From: Gigaspora margarita
Lineage: Eukaryota; Glomeromycota; Glomeromycetes; Diversisporales; Gigasporaceae
Direction of reading: 5' to 3'
Length of the DNA stretch: 64,000 nucleotides
Assembly (NCBI GenBank): GCA_009809945.1
Contig: WTPW01000934.1
Coordinates: 1-64,000, forward strand
Numbering within the stretch: the first letter of the stretch is position 1; each line of letters opens with the position of its first letter. Below, in pieces: positions 24,971 to 36,476 of the stretch. The translations under genes and the position numbers were made by a program. Under the pieces are notes generated by a model, which worked only from the letters and a program-made list of their open reading frames with translations, was not told the origin of the DNA and did not search any database.

Positions 24971-25484
24971 GGTTGATTATAAGAGTCATCATAAAACAAT
25001 ACCCTTATATTTATATATAATTATTCTTTAATCTATATATCTATAGTAAAAATTTTATAATTTCCAATATGCTTCTTTTTAAATTTACATTAAATTAGCC
25101 AGTTTTATAAGAAGTTTAAAAAAAATTAAAATAAATATTATACAATTTTGTTTATATTAAAATAATTATATAAATTTTTTAATTTTTACTATATAATAAT
25201 AAATAAAAGCTTTCTTTAGTAATTCAATTGGTTGATTATAAGGGTTATCATAAAACAATGGCCTTATATTTATATGTAATTATTTTTTAATCTATATATT
25301 TATAGTAAAAATTATATAATTTCCAATATGCTACTTTTAAATTTACATTAAATTAACTAGTTTTATAAATTAGTTTAAAAAAAATTAAAATAAATATTAT
25401 ACAATTTGTTTAAATTAAAAATAATTATATAATTTTTTATTTTTACTATATAATAATAAATAAAAGCTTTCTTTAGTAAAGATT
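24971..25484. repeat. Tandem duplication, period 259 bp, two copies
   Basis: GGTTGATTATAAGRGTYATC begins at 24971 and at 25230, and similarity continues to AAATAAAAGCTTTCTTTAGT in both. Confidence 0.85.
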
Positions 25485-26151
25485 TTATATAGTATTATAT
25501 TATTTTTCTTTCTACATATTTTGTTTTGTATTAGTTATAGATTGGTTTTTTTTTTGTTTGTTTTATTTTTATTTTTATTTTATTTTATTTAATATATTAT
25601 TTAGATTTTGTAGCTTTTCTTTTTTTATCTTTCTTCTTTTAAATTGTTTTTTTGAATTTTTTTTTGTTTGGGTTATGATTAAAATTATTTTATTATTGAA
25701 GCTAGATAAGGAGAATTTAAGAAATCACAATCTTAATAAGACTAATAGCAACTATTTAATAATTATAGAAATAATTTGCAAAAATTTGTAGGTCTATATA
25801 GGAAGAAAATTTGCTGTTGTGACAAATTACACTAAGTAGATATTAGGTAGCACATGTAAGTTTTATTGAAAAAAGAAAAGATTTTAGTTAGTAGTTAAAT
25901 AATTAAAATTTGTGCATTAATATATGTTTTCCTAGTTAATAAAAGCTGAATTGCCAAAAAAATAAAATTAAAAAATAAATTAAAGTTTTATAATAGAAAA
26001 TAACTACTGTATATTCCTAAAAATAGACTACCTTTTTGGGTCAAAAAAAACATAAAAACATAAAATAGCTTATTTTCGAATTGTTAAATTTTTTGAAAAA
26101 TTGAAAAATATACTAATAAAAGTTGTCCAAATAATGTCACATTTTTACTAT
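25485..26151. other. AT-rich DNA, no supported gene
   Basis: A frame at 25558-25791 is almost all Phe/Leu/Ile from a T-rich tract and is not called. Confidence 0.45.
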
Positions 26152-27141
26152 CAGTCATAGGACCTGTCCCTTTGAAATAGGTCCAAATTTTTCTATAATT
26201 AAAATTTTTAAAAAACATATGAATTTACTATATAACTTTGAGCTAAGATCCCTCTCTGGCTTAACTAATTAACTTAAAATTAAATTTTGCAGGTATATAG
26301 AACAAGAAAAGAAGAAAATTTTGAGCTTAAATACTGCATTAAAATTTTGCCAATTTTGCACTTTTTCAAAACGTAACTCTGTCAAAAACAAATATTTACA
26401 AATTTTAAATCAGCAATTATATGTAAAATTATGCTCTAAACAACTTTACTTAGGCGATAGAAATAGGTTACCTTGTAAGAAAAATGGGTTATCTATGTAC
26501 TAAAGTTAAAATTTATTGTATTTCATGATATAACTGTTTTTCCTGTAACCTACTTTGGGCTCTTAAGCAAAGTTGTTCGGCATGTAATTTTACATTACAT
26601 CGAAAAATTTTTTTTTTTAAAAAAAAAAATTTTTTTTCGAAATTTAAACCCATTTTTCACTAGTAAAAAGTCTGAAAAACGCGAATTAATTTCAAATGTA
26701 AAATAAAATTACATGCTGAACAACTTTGCTTAAGAGTCCAAAGTAGGTTACCTAATAAAAAAAAACAGTTATACCATGAAATACGATAAATTTTAAATTT
26801 AGTACATAGATAACCCATTTTTCTTACAAGGTAACCTACTTCTGTCGCCTAAGTAAAGTTGTTTAGAGCATAATTTTACACATAACTGCTGATTTAAAAT
26901 TTGTAAATATCTGTTTTTGACAGAGTTACATTTTGAAAAAGTGCAAAATTGGCAAAATTTTAATGCAGTTTTTAAGCTCAAAATTTTCTTCTTTTCTTGT
27001 TCTATATACCCGCAAAATTTAATTTTAAGTTAATTAGTTAAGCCAGAGAGGGATCTTAGCTCAAAGTTATATAGTAAATTTATATATTTTTTTTATAATT
27101 TTTATTATAAACTTATTTCTAGGGGACATGTCCTATGACTG
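26152..27141. repeat. Long palindrome (foldback element), about 990 bp
   Basis: Arms of about 480 bp run from CAGTCATAGGACCTGTCC to its inverted partner GGACATGTCCTATGACTG, meeting in an A/T-run near 26630. The two 60-codon frames in the arms are mirror copies of each other. TA lies one base outside the ends, which would suit a Tc1/mariner-derived MITE, but this is not certain. Confidence 0.85.
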
Positions 27142-27590
27142 CTATGGGTAGATTTTAATATTCTAAATAAGTTTATTTAGGTAATATTTGTTATTATTAT
27201 GGTCCAGTACAAAAATGTTCATACCTCAAAAATGTATTTAAATTTTGTACTTAATTTTCTTCATAAATTTTTGATTCAATATTTCTAATTTTTTATATAA
27301 AATAAAGTAGTTTATAATTTATTTTTTTATATAGTTTTTATTATTATAATATAAATTTATTTTAATATTATATTATATACAACTTTTTGAATTGGATAAA
27401 AAAAAAAATTTTTTTTAAAAAAAATTCTATTTTAAACATTTTTGCATAAAGTGTGAGGTTTTATAAGTTTGTGTTATACAAGTGCATTAATGTATATAAA
27501 ATGAACATATTGTTAAAATTTGGGCATAGTTGTTAAGAAATTAGTCAATAAAGTCAAGCAATTGTATTTTTTTACTAGGGCGTTATTTTA

Positions 27591-28737
27591 TGGTGACCCG
27601 TCGCTATGGAGACCCATTACCATAGTAACTCTTGATTGGCCAATCAAATTCAATCATGTAGTCAGCCTTTTTTTTATAGAGCTTGGAACCAGTTTTATTT
27701 TTATATATTAAAACTGATTAAAACTGGGTTTAACATATAAAAATAAAATTGGTTCCTTTAATTTATTTTTTTTAAAGTTTTTTTTTTAATTTATTATTAA
27801 AGTAATAATTTATTTATTTGTTTCTTTTTTTTTTAGAACTAAGAAAATGGAATGGGTGACAAGAAAATGGACGAGAAAGACAAAAACTGGAACAGGATGA
27901 CAAGAAAAGAAATGGAACGACAAGAAAAGAAATGGATAACAAGAAAAGGAATGGAATGACAAGAAAACAGAACAAGAATAGTGGATGAAAGAATGAAAAT
28001 TACAAGAAAACAAGACAAGAAAAGCAACAAAACTGGTGAAAAAAAGCAGAAAACGAAAGGTGAAAAGAAGGATAAAACCTATTGACAAAAAATCAGCAGA
28101 TACATTAATAAGATAAGTTAATAAAACTTGATAAATAATTTGATCAAGAAAACAAAACTTACTAGAAGAATCCACTAAGAAACGATTGGAAGAGCCTACT
28201 GAAAACGACAAAGAACCTACTGAAAAATGATGAATTTACAAAAAAAAACTACAGTAAATCGACGAAAAAGAACACCAAGAAATGATGAATTTCCGAAAAA
28301 ACCAGAACGAACCTACTAAAGACAATGAAGAACTTATAGAAAGAACTAACGAAAACTCTATTAATTACTACACAAACCTACTAAATTAACTACCACACCA
28401 AAAAAACAACAAACTTACAGAAAAACAGACTAAAAGCTGACAAAGAACACATCTGCAAAGTACTAAAAAACAACTTACCTGAATTACTAAAATAACAACC
28501 ACTGATCTAAATGTGATTTTATATGACTACTCCAATGATAGCTCCAACAATAGCTCCAATGATGACTCTAACAAAAGCTTTAGCAACGGCTCCAATGACG
28601 GCTCCAGCGACACTTCAATAATAACTAAAAAAAATTAATAAATTAATACTGTAAACAAAAATAAAATATTTATATGATCACCAATCTGAAATATAATTGG
28701 TCGATCATATAGGGGTCTCTATAGTGACAGGTTGCCA
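27591..28737. mobile_element. Inner inverted-repeat element
   Basis: Left TGGTGACCCGTCGCTATGGA and inverted right TGGCAACCTGTCACTATAGA match and are followed on both sides by GACCC. The interior includes a GAAATGGAATGACAAGAAAA-type array (27839-28025) and a 12-bp array of GCTCCAATGATG (about 28527-28612). Target duplication unclear. Confidence 0.65.
27677..27760. repeat. Hairpin with GGAACC-type ends
   Basis: GGAACCAGTTTTATTTTTAT pairs with ATAAAAATAAAATTGGTTCC. The terminus resembles that of the MITE at 10122-10302, but no 8-bp duplication is seen. Confidence 0.6.
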
Positions 28738-29289
28738 TTTTTTTGCTTTTTTACTATATAAAATCTATAAAAATTACTATTAAATTTATATAGTAAATTT
28801 TAAAATCATTTTTTAAAACAAGTTAGTATAAATAAACTTTTTTATTTTAACAAGTAAGTTACCAAAATAATTATATTTTAATTAATCTGCATACTAACTA
28901 CTTTTAATAAAGTAAAATATCACTTGTACAAATTTCTAAACAAAAGAAAAACAAAAAATTTTTTTAGTAAAAGACGAAGCAACTAAATAACACCAGTTTT
29001 TATAAAGGTCAACCTTTTGCTATGTCCTTGGGGACTCCTTTATATATTCAGCACGCAAGCCAGAAGCGTCGATTGTGCAAGATAACTGGCAGTTGGTGCC
29101 CTTGGTACAAGAAATTCTGGTAGAAGGTTTCTTCTGTCGACAAAAGTGTCATAGTTGGCTAGGCGGTGAACAAAAAAAATGAGTTTTTCAACACTTTCTT
29201 TAAGGTTATTTGATAACAAGAACAAAAAACCCCTATATCCACTACCATATTCTCGCTTGAAGTTTTTTCTCTGGGATTTCGAACGAAAG

Positions 29290-29440
29290 TGGAAAAATCA
29301 GTGTACCCCCTCCAAAAGATCGGCATTGTTGTTCCTATCCTAATCGGGAAGAAGGCATGCAAGGTGGTAAACAGGAATGACACGTATCGAGTTGTGGTGC
29401 AGAGGAGGAGGCTGATCTGCAGAAAAAATTCCAGATTGTT
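29290..29440 (+). other. Possible exon, unidentified
   Basis: A GC-richer stretch translates on the plus strand through KIGIVVPILIGKKACKVV and NRNDTYRVVVQRRR. The composition is protein-like, but neither the start nor a clear donor site is visible. It may belong to the same broken gene as the terminal exon at 29687. Confidence 0.3.
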
Positions 29441-29686
29441 CCTTTTTTCTTTTTTTTTCTTTTTTCTTCTTATATGTGTATATAATACTTAGGTGGGGTG
29501 TTTTCCTGCGCAGTATTATATAATTTTTATCATTACATAGATTGTTTTCTTTTTTTTTCTATGCTTTTTTCTTCTTTCTTCAATTTGTTTTCTTTTACTT
29601 TGGTATTCGTGTAGGGTCGTTTAGTATTCCCCNATTTATTTTTTCCCTTTATATACTTCATTTTATTTCTGTTGTTCTTTGCACAG

Positions 29687-29758
29687 TTGGAATTTTATCC
29701 TTCTGCTCGTGAAGCTTGGAGAAGAAGGTTTTTAGAAAAGAAAAGTAAGCAGTCTTGA
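29687..29758 (+). pseudogene. Possible terminal exon before a poly(A) tail
   Basis: After a canonical TTTGCACAG acceptor, 23 codons read through SAREAWRRRF and end with TGA. About 200 bp downstream lie AATAAA (29960-29965) and a run of 36 A (29984-30019). The layout matches a captured 3' transcript end, yet the apparent upstream intron argues against a fully processed retrocopy. Function unrecognised. Confidence 0.35.
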
Positions 29759-29959
29759 CAAGGCATACAACGGCCAATTAGTGATCATCAGGAGCTAGTC
29801 ATATGACTACAAAATTCTTAGGAAGTTAAGAATCTGAGGTGAAATAGAAAGTTGTTTTGGCAGGTCACATTGGGCATTTACTTGGTGAGTCATTATTAGA
29901 TAGAACATTAGACAAGTAGAATATGCGATTGTGAATTTTACTTTGTAGTTCAAATAATT

Positions 29960-29981
29960 AATAAAGACAGGACTGCTCAAG

Positions 29982-30019
<38 letters not shown>
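29960..30019 (+). other. Poly(A) signal and 36-A tract
   Basis: AATAAA lies 18 nt before an uninterrupted run of 36 A. This indicates a retroposed 3' end inside the TA-flanked element. Confidence 0.65.
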
Positions 30020-30021
<2 letters not shown>

Positions 30022-30093
30022 CAAAAATTATTTTGTAAAAAAAAAGTTTACTAATAACTATTTGAGGTATGAACCTTTTTGCACCCGACCATA

Positions 30094-31677
30094 TATTTGT
30101 ATAATTTTAAATCATTTTTAAATAGACATTTTCTTAATTTATATTGGTGTATATGTTGTGCCTCAGATCCATCCTTGCAGCAGATTGACACTGGCTTAAA
30201 TTAAATTAGGGTTAGGGCTAGTTGTTGCCGATCATTTAATGCTAGTCAATTGATAGTCATCTGACATGCATTGGATTCAATCTGATGCAAGTTTTAATTT
30301 GAGGCTCAACATATATACACATATACTAATTTATTGATTTATGAATTTGTGTAATATATAAATTATAACAAAAATTAGTATAACTTAAAGTTAGAGTATA
30401 TTTAGAGTTAAAGAAGATTATACTTTACAGAAACTACCTAATTTTTTTCATTGATTTATTATAATCTTAAAGATTATAATAAAATTATCAAAATTATATC
30501 TTATAATAATCTTATAATACTTATAATAATCTTACAATAATCTTAAAATAATCTTATAATAATCTTATTTTATAATAATCTTAAAATCATCTTAAAATAA
30601 TCTTATAATAATCTTATAATCATCTTATAATTATCTTAAAAAAATCTTAATAAAATCTTAAAAACATCCTAAAAACATCTTAAAATAAACTTAAATAATA
30701 ATTATATAATTATTTTATAATAACTTATAATTATTAAACTATAATAATAATATTATTTTTGGATATTAAATTTTAAAATAATTTTTTAATTATGAAAAAC
30801 ATAATATTAATAACTTTCATATTATCTTAAACTATCTTAAACTTATTAACTAAAAAGTGCCATGTTCTGTAAAGTAGTTTATACTAAAATTTTGCAAGAA
30901 ATATTTTTTGTTAGAACCCAAAAGCTATTATATAATCAGAATTTTGAAATATTAATATATGTATATATACACACCTGATGTACAAGTAGCAATCATCTTT
31001 TAAATATTTGTATTAGAAAAATATCATAAAATATTAAGAATAGACAAATTTTATTAAACTAATAAACTAATCAAAACTGTAGTATTAGTTTTATTAAAAA
31101 AACTTTTTTCTATTTTCAAAAAAGAGATAATTTCTTATAATAGCTCATTATTATAACTTGTTATTATAACTTATTAATAACTTATTATTATAACTCATTA
31201 TTATAACTTTTTATTATATCTTATTATCATAACTTGTTATTATATTTCTTTATTATATCTCATTATTGTAAAAATTCTAAGTTTTTACAGATAATAAATT
31301 CTGCTTTTTTCTTCAAGACAAAGCAGATTTTGTTCTTTATCTTTGTTTTTTCTAAAAATTTTTGTACTTAAATTATTATATTTAATAAACTGAATTATCT
31401 TTTGAATAAAAACCATTGTCTTATATTCTTTGATCCTTTATTATTAAATAAAGGTTTTTTGTTTTATGATTTAAACTTTAACTTTTTGTAAAATTATTGT
31501 CTTTTATTAATATTCTCTTGAATATTTCTTGGATTTTGATTTTTGGTTTATAAATTTTATTAGTTTTGGATTTACATTTTTTTTCTTGGTTATAAATTAT
31601 ATTTTGATAGCCACATTTTTTACTCGCATATATTAAATCAAGTAATAGTTTTTTTTCTCAAGTTACTATATTATATT
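30094..31677. repeat. AT-rich region with two short satellite arrays
   Basis: About 30455-30700 iterates AATCTTATAAT/AATCTTAAAAT words of roughly 10-11 bp. About 31130-31270 iterates TTATTATAACTCA/TTGTTATTATAAC words of roughly 13 bp. No genes. Confidence 0.7.
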
Positions 31678-32074
31678 TAGGCCTCAACAAAAATTACTTG
31701 TGTAATTTTAGAATTTTTAAAGGCTATAAAACAATATTACACAATTGATGCTTGAACTAAAATTGGTATATGAAATTAGTATAATAAACCTATTTTTATA
31801 AAACATGCTTTATTTATACCTCATATGTGCTTGCTGCTAGTAGCAGGCCTTCAAAATTAGTTATGTACAGGCTCAGGTTCGACTCTCAGACCCATACCTG
31901 TCTGATTTTAAAGGCCTGCTACTATAGTAGCAGCATGTGAGGTATAAATAAAGCAAGTTTTCTGAAAGTGGGCATATTATACTAATTCCATATACTGATT
32001 TCAGTTTAGTGTAATATTGGTTTTATAACCTTCAAAAATTCTGAAATCGCATAGATAATTTTTGTAAAGGTCTA
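31678..32074. mobile_element. Palindromic MITE, 397 bp
   Basis: Arms TAGGCCTCAACAAAAATTAC and inverted TAGACCTTTACAAAAATTAT fold over about 180 bp each around a GC-richer centre near 31880. The flanks ATTATATT and ATTATACT agree at seven of eight positions, a possible 8-bp duplication, though the AT-rich context weakens this. Confidence 0.7.
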
Positions 32075-32157
32075 ATTATACTATCTGCTATAACTAATTA
32101 TTATTTATAATTATTATAGCTTTAATTCTAAAATTAATACAGTAGTAATTTTAAATC

Positions 32158-32819
32158 TACTGGCCAATTTTGAATAGTTAACTACCATGATTTTAACAAG
32201 TTCAAAATTGTTAAATTCTAATAACAGGATCCCAAGATCATTTAGCTTTTGTATAATTTAAATAGTAATTTTTTAGAATTACTAAATAAATTTTTTTAAA
32301 ATTAAATAGCTTTTGATCCACTAGTTTATTATAAAAAATTTAATTACTAAATTAATTATCAAAATGGTTGTTTTAATAAAACAATTCAAACAATTCCAAA
32401 ATTGTTAAATTCCAATTACAGGATTTCAAGAATAATTAAAATTTGTATTGTTAGACAATCTTTTAATCAAATTGGTTTTATATAAAAACCAATTTAATTA
32501 ATGATTGTCTAATATTACAAATCTTTATTGATCTTTGAGATTTTGTAATTGCAATTTGACAATTTTGAACTTGTTAGAATCATCTTACTAAGATAAACAT
32601 TTTGGTAGTTAAATCATTCAAAATAAGCTAGTGGATAAAAAGTTATTCAAAATTAAAAAATTTATTTAGTAATTCTAAAAATTACTATTAAATTTTAAAA
32701 GTTAAATAACTTTGGATTCTTTATTTAGATTTTAATAGTTTGAGACTTGTTAGAATTGTCTTTATTGGAATGATTGGAATGAGCATTTTGGTAGTTAAAC
32801 TATTCAAAATGGATTAGTA
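32158..32819. repeat. Long palindrome, about 660 bp
   Basis: Arms of about 310 bp meet near 32480 (AAATTGGTTTTATATAAAAACC). Outer arm left CAATTTTGAATAGTTAACTA pairs with right TAGTTAAACTATTCAAAATG. Confidence 0.8.
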
Positions 32820-33182
32820 AACCAAATTATTATCAATTTCAGAAATTGAAGCATATATAATATATAATTAAATATAACAAACAACAAAATAATTTTTTAT
32901 AAAATAATAATTTTTTTAAGTTAAAAAATAGATTAGAATAAAGTAAAAGTATGTTCTGTAAAAAATTTTATAAAATTTTTTTTTTGCTAATACTCAAAAA
33001 GTTGTTTTATAAGCAAGATTTTAAAATATTAGTACTATAGATAATAATTATTTGTAATATAAATTAAAACTACTTTATAATATATAAATTTATTTATTAA
33101 ATATTAATTTTAAAAGTAATTAGTATAATAACCTAAAATAATTACTAAATTACAAAATATACAATAAAATTATAATAATATA
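32820..33182. other. AT-rich spacer, nothing recognised
   Basis: Contains a weak match to the dispersed core near 32960. No gene. Confidence 0.4.
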
Positions 33183-33380
33183 TAGTCAGACCTCTCTAAA
33201 ATGCATTGCATTGAGACAATAATAAAAATTGAGCTAAACATGTATTTAAAGAGGTAATGCATTTATAGAAATAAAAATCTATAATCATTAAATTAGTTGG
33301 ACCCAAGAAAAAACATGCATTTAGGGAGGTTTTTCATAGGTATGCATTTAGGGTGTCACATTTAGAGAGGCCTATCTATA
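33183..33380. mobile_element. Tc1/mariner-type MITE, 198 bp
   Basis: The left end TAGTCAGACCTCTCTAAAAT and inverted right end TAGATAGGCCTCTCTAAATG are flanked by TA on both sides. Internal GCATTTAGGGAGG words repeat the terminal theme. No coding capacity. Confidence 0.75.
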
Positions 33381-33590
33381 TAATTATTATTTTTTGATTT
33401 TAAAATACCTATTATAGAACATAAAACATATATATACTTTTGGTATCTAATTTAAATAGGCTATTTTAAAGTTCTATTAGCTAAATTGTCTAATTAATTT
33501 TATTTTATTATTACAATATTTATTTTATATAATAAAAGATAATTTATAAAAAAATTTTTTTTTATTACAATATTAGGTATTATATTATTT

Positions 33591-34262
33591 TCACCACAAG
33601 AATGCATACAAACACACTAAACTTACCACAAAAATGCCATCAATTCACTGCAAGAACACAATTATTTACCACAATAATACTGTTGAATCACCACAAGAAT
33701 GCCATCACTTCACCACAAGAACGCGTACAAGAATACTGTCAATTCACTACACGAACGACATAATTCACCACAAGAATGCATACAAGCACACCATCAAAGT
33801 TACCATCAAAGTTACCACAAGAACGCCGTATAATCACCACAAGAAGGTCATCGAATCAACACAAGAACGCCGTCACTTCACTACAAGAACGCGTACAAGA
33901 ATACTGTCAATTCACTACAAGAACGCTGTAATTCGCCACAAGAACGCATACAATCACACTATCAATTCACTACAAAAACGCCGTCAAGTTACCACGAGAA
34001 CGTCGTTACTTTACTTACCACAACGTCGAATCACCACAAGACCGCCGTCACTTCACCACAAGAACGCCGTCGAATCTCCACAAGAACGCCGTCGAATCTC
34101 CACAAGAACGCCATCGAATCACCACAAGAACGTCGTCGAATCTCCACAAGAACGCCGTCGAATCTCCACAAGAACGCCGTCAAATTACTGCAAGAACGCT
34201 GTCACTTCACCGCAAAACGCCATCACTTCACCACAAGATGACCACAAAACGCCGCAAGAACG
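33591..34262. repeat. Minisatellite of CACCACAAGAACGCCGTC-like units
   Basis: About 30 imperfect units of 18-24 bp, based on CACCACAAGAACGCCGTCGA. A 232-codon plus-strand frame through the array is purely repetitive (TRTPSNHHKN-like) and has no signal peptide or known domain, so it is treated as a by-product of the repeat. It is GC-rich against its surroundings. Confidence 0.8.
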
Positions 34263-35070
34263 AAGAATCAGAAAAAACTCACAAAAACACTATAAAAATA
34301 TCAAAAAAAGTATTAGTATCAAACGAAGATAATAAAAAAAAAGGGAAAAAAATACTTATCTTCTATACTTATGTAGATTCGTGTAATCTACAAACTTTTC
34401 AGCTACGGTATCCATTTATTCAACAAGCGGCCGAAGATCAAGCTTAAAAGAAGTAGATTTACTAACTTTGGTCGTTTTCACCTGGCCGCACTTGATATAG
34501 CAAAAAAAAAATAAATTATAAACTGAAAGAAAACAAAAAATAATCGCAACGAAAAAAATAAATATAAAAAAAATAAATCAAAATAAAGTAAAAATGTATA
34601 GATACCGGATCAGTATAGTACAGTAGTATAATAGGACTAGCGCTAAACACCGCAAGATGACTACAAAACGCCGCAAGAACGAAGAATCGGAAAAGAACAG
34701 GAAAAACTCACAAAAACTATAAAAATATCAAAAAATGTATTAGTATCTAACGAAGATAACAAAAAAAAAAAGGTAAAAAAAATACTTATCTTCTATACTT
34801 TTGTAAATTTGTGTAATCTACAAACTTTTCAGCTACGGTATCCATTTTTCAACAAGCGACCGAAGATCAAGCTTAAAAGAAGTAGATTTACTAACCTTGT
34901 TTGTTTTCAACTTGGCCGCACTGGATATAGCAAAAAAAAAATTATAAACTGAAAGAAAACAAAAAAAATAATCGCAATAAATAAATAAATATAAATCGAA
35001 TAAAAAAAAAAAATAAAGTAAAAAAATGTATAGCTACCGGATCAGTATAGTATAATGGGACTAGCGTTAA
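34235..35070. repeat. Tandem duplication, period about 419 bp
   Basis: AAGATGACYACAAAACGCCG starts copies at 34235 and 34654. Both continue through GCTACGGTATCC, GAAGATCAAGC and CCGGATCAGTATAGT to GGGACTAGCG or a close variant. The first copy shares its left edge with the preceding minisatellite. GATCAGTATAGT words and complements continue to about 35235. Confidence 0.85.
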
Positions 35071-36009
35071 AAAATTCGTCTATACTATACTGATTTTGTG
35101 TTGTAGCTAATTATTATAAAGCAGATCCGTATAGTATAACCTTTTTTTTAGAATCTATATTATACTGATCATCAATTATATATAATAGTAGATCAGTATA
35201 GTACGGTTAGTACACCCCCTATACTATACGGATTCGGTCATCTATCTGCGAAATACCTCAAGCAAGCGATTTAACATTCATAATACATATTCTCACAGTC
35301 TGTAATTTGAAAATAGCGACGATTTAAAAAAAAGTATGCATCATTTTCTCATCACATGAACAGGAAACCTGTGACGAACTATAATTTTATAATAATACGA
35401 GTTATCTTTTCTTTACTCGGCAAGTCTCAAATTAAATTTTCACAAATATTACACATATCACTGTAATTGAAATTCCAGAATAGTTTTCTCGAAAGAATAA
35501 AACTTACTAAAGTTAGTATTGACTTCAGCAATCGGGACTATAACTCTTTAAAAAGAGTTCTTTGGAAAATAATGTGTAACATTTTAACTAATCAGAATTC
35601 ATAATGGATACATTTGATAAACACCATCGTTTTATATTATCATGTTAGGAAGGAAAATATATAAAAATAATAAAATAGGAGTAATAAAATTATTTTTTAT
35701 CACAGTAACTCGCTCGTGAAAATTTATAAGATCGGCTGATTGATCGGAGCCAGCCCATATTTTTAGTAAGGACATTCATTACAATTTTGAAAAAAATTTC
35801 GATTTCGCTTATCCGAGATACACAATTCATTAAAAAAAAAAGACATAGACATTACGAAAGCACACAAAAATTTTATAGAACCGATCAGTAATAAGGTATA
35901 TAAAGAAAGTAGAACAACAATCTCCATGAAAAAGCAAAAACATAAAAACATAATACTTATAAGAATACAATAATTCTTACACTAATCGATAACTCTTTAC
36001 TACATCACT
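35071..36009. other. Upstream region of the secreted-protein gene
   Basis: The part at 35262-35400 is homologous to 48130-48245 plus 48388-48425 and serves as an empty-site reference for the MITE at 48246. A 62-codon minus-strand frame (35951-35763) begins with a strongly hydrophobic stretch and has a few Cys in its tail. It could be a second small secreted peptide, but support is weak. Confidence 0.45.
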
Positions 36010-36476
36010 ATGCAATATTCTAGTGCCTCTCATAACCTTACGTTCATCATTTTCATCATTTTTTTATTTACTCATGGGGTTCAGTGTAAGCTCTTAATTT
36101 TGATTATTTGTAAAAATATTTAGTACTGATTTTTACTATTTAATAACTTCATTTATGTAAACAACGTGCAGCATATTTCACTGCAGTGAGTACTAAACAA
36201 CCCGGCCATTGGTGCTCAGGGATTTTTCATATTTATATAACAGATTGTTATGGGAATGTGTTACGTGATCCGGGATTAAAGAGTTGTGATTCTAAAAATA
36301 TGCTTTATTCGTGGAACGAGGCCCCAAGCCATTATTGTGTTCATGCATATCCACAAACACATCCTAAAAGAAATCGCTACCAAGAGGTATACAACAGTGA
36401 TTCGTGCTTCGGGGTGTATGGAGGCGAAGAAGACTGGTCTTTTGATCCTCAAGATATGAAATATTGTCAATCCTAA
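36010..36476 (+). CDS. Small secreted cysteine-rich protein, 126 aa, two exons
   Basis: Exon 1 is 36010-36085 and exon 2 is 36172-36476. The 86-bp intron has a GTAAGC donor and GTGCAG acceptor, and the split codon is T/CA. The N-terminus (about residues 1-25) is a typical signal peptide with hydrophobic core LTFIIFIIFLF, so the protein should be exported. The mature part has six cysteines at residues 40, 51, 64, 81, 104 and 124, enough for three disulfides, plus Trp residues and a basic HPKRNR stretch near 89-94. No enzyme motif is visible. There are no stops or frameshifts, unlike everything around it, and an AATAAATAAA signal follows near 36714. In mycorrhizal fungi such proteins are effector candidates; that role is inference. 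Function and homologues are unknown. Confidence 0.75.

Larger units (their letters stand above)
27200..30093. mobile_element. TA-flanked composite DNA element, 2894 bp
   Basis: The left end TGGTCCAGTACAAAAATG and inverted right end TGGTCGGGTGCAAAAAGG continue into TTCATACCTCAAA on both sides, with TA flanking each end. The same terminus bounds the element at 57084-57714. The interior has no recognised transposase but holds an inverted-repeat element (27591-28737), a possible last exon (29687-29758) and a poly(A) tract. Confidence 0.75.

Noticed and set aside
25558..25791. 77-codon hydrophobic frame resembling a membrane protein
   Set aside because: Almost only Phe, Leu and Ile from a T-rich tract.
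27810..28211. 133-codon minus-strand hydrophobic frame
   Set aside because: It is the complement of a GA-rich tandem array inside an inverted-repeat element.
31870..31910. tRNA-like B box (GGTTCGACTC)
   Set aside because: It lies in the loop of a palindromic MITE; no acceptor stem, anticodon arm or box A at proper spacing.
33591..34262. CRISPR-like regular array
   Set aside because: Units are contiguous and variable with no spacers, and the genome is eukaryotic.
33634..34332. 232-codon plus-strand frame
   Set aside because: It is a translation of the minisatellite, with no start context, domain or conserved feature beyond the repeat.
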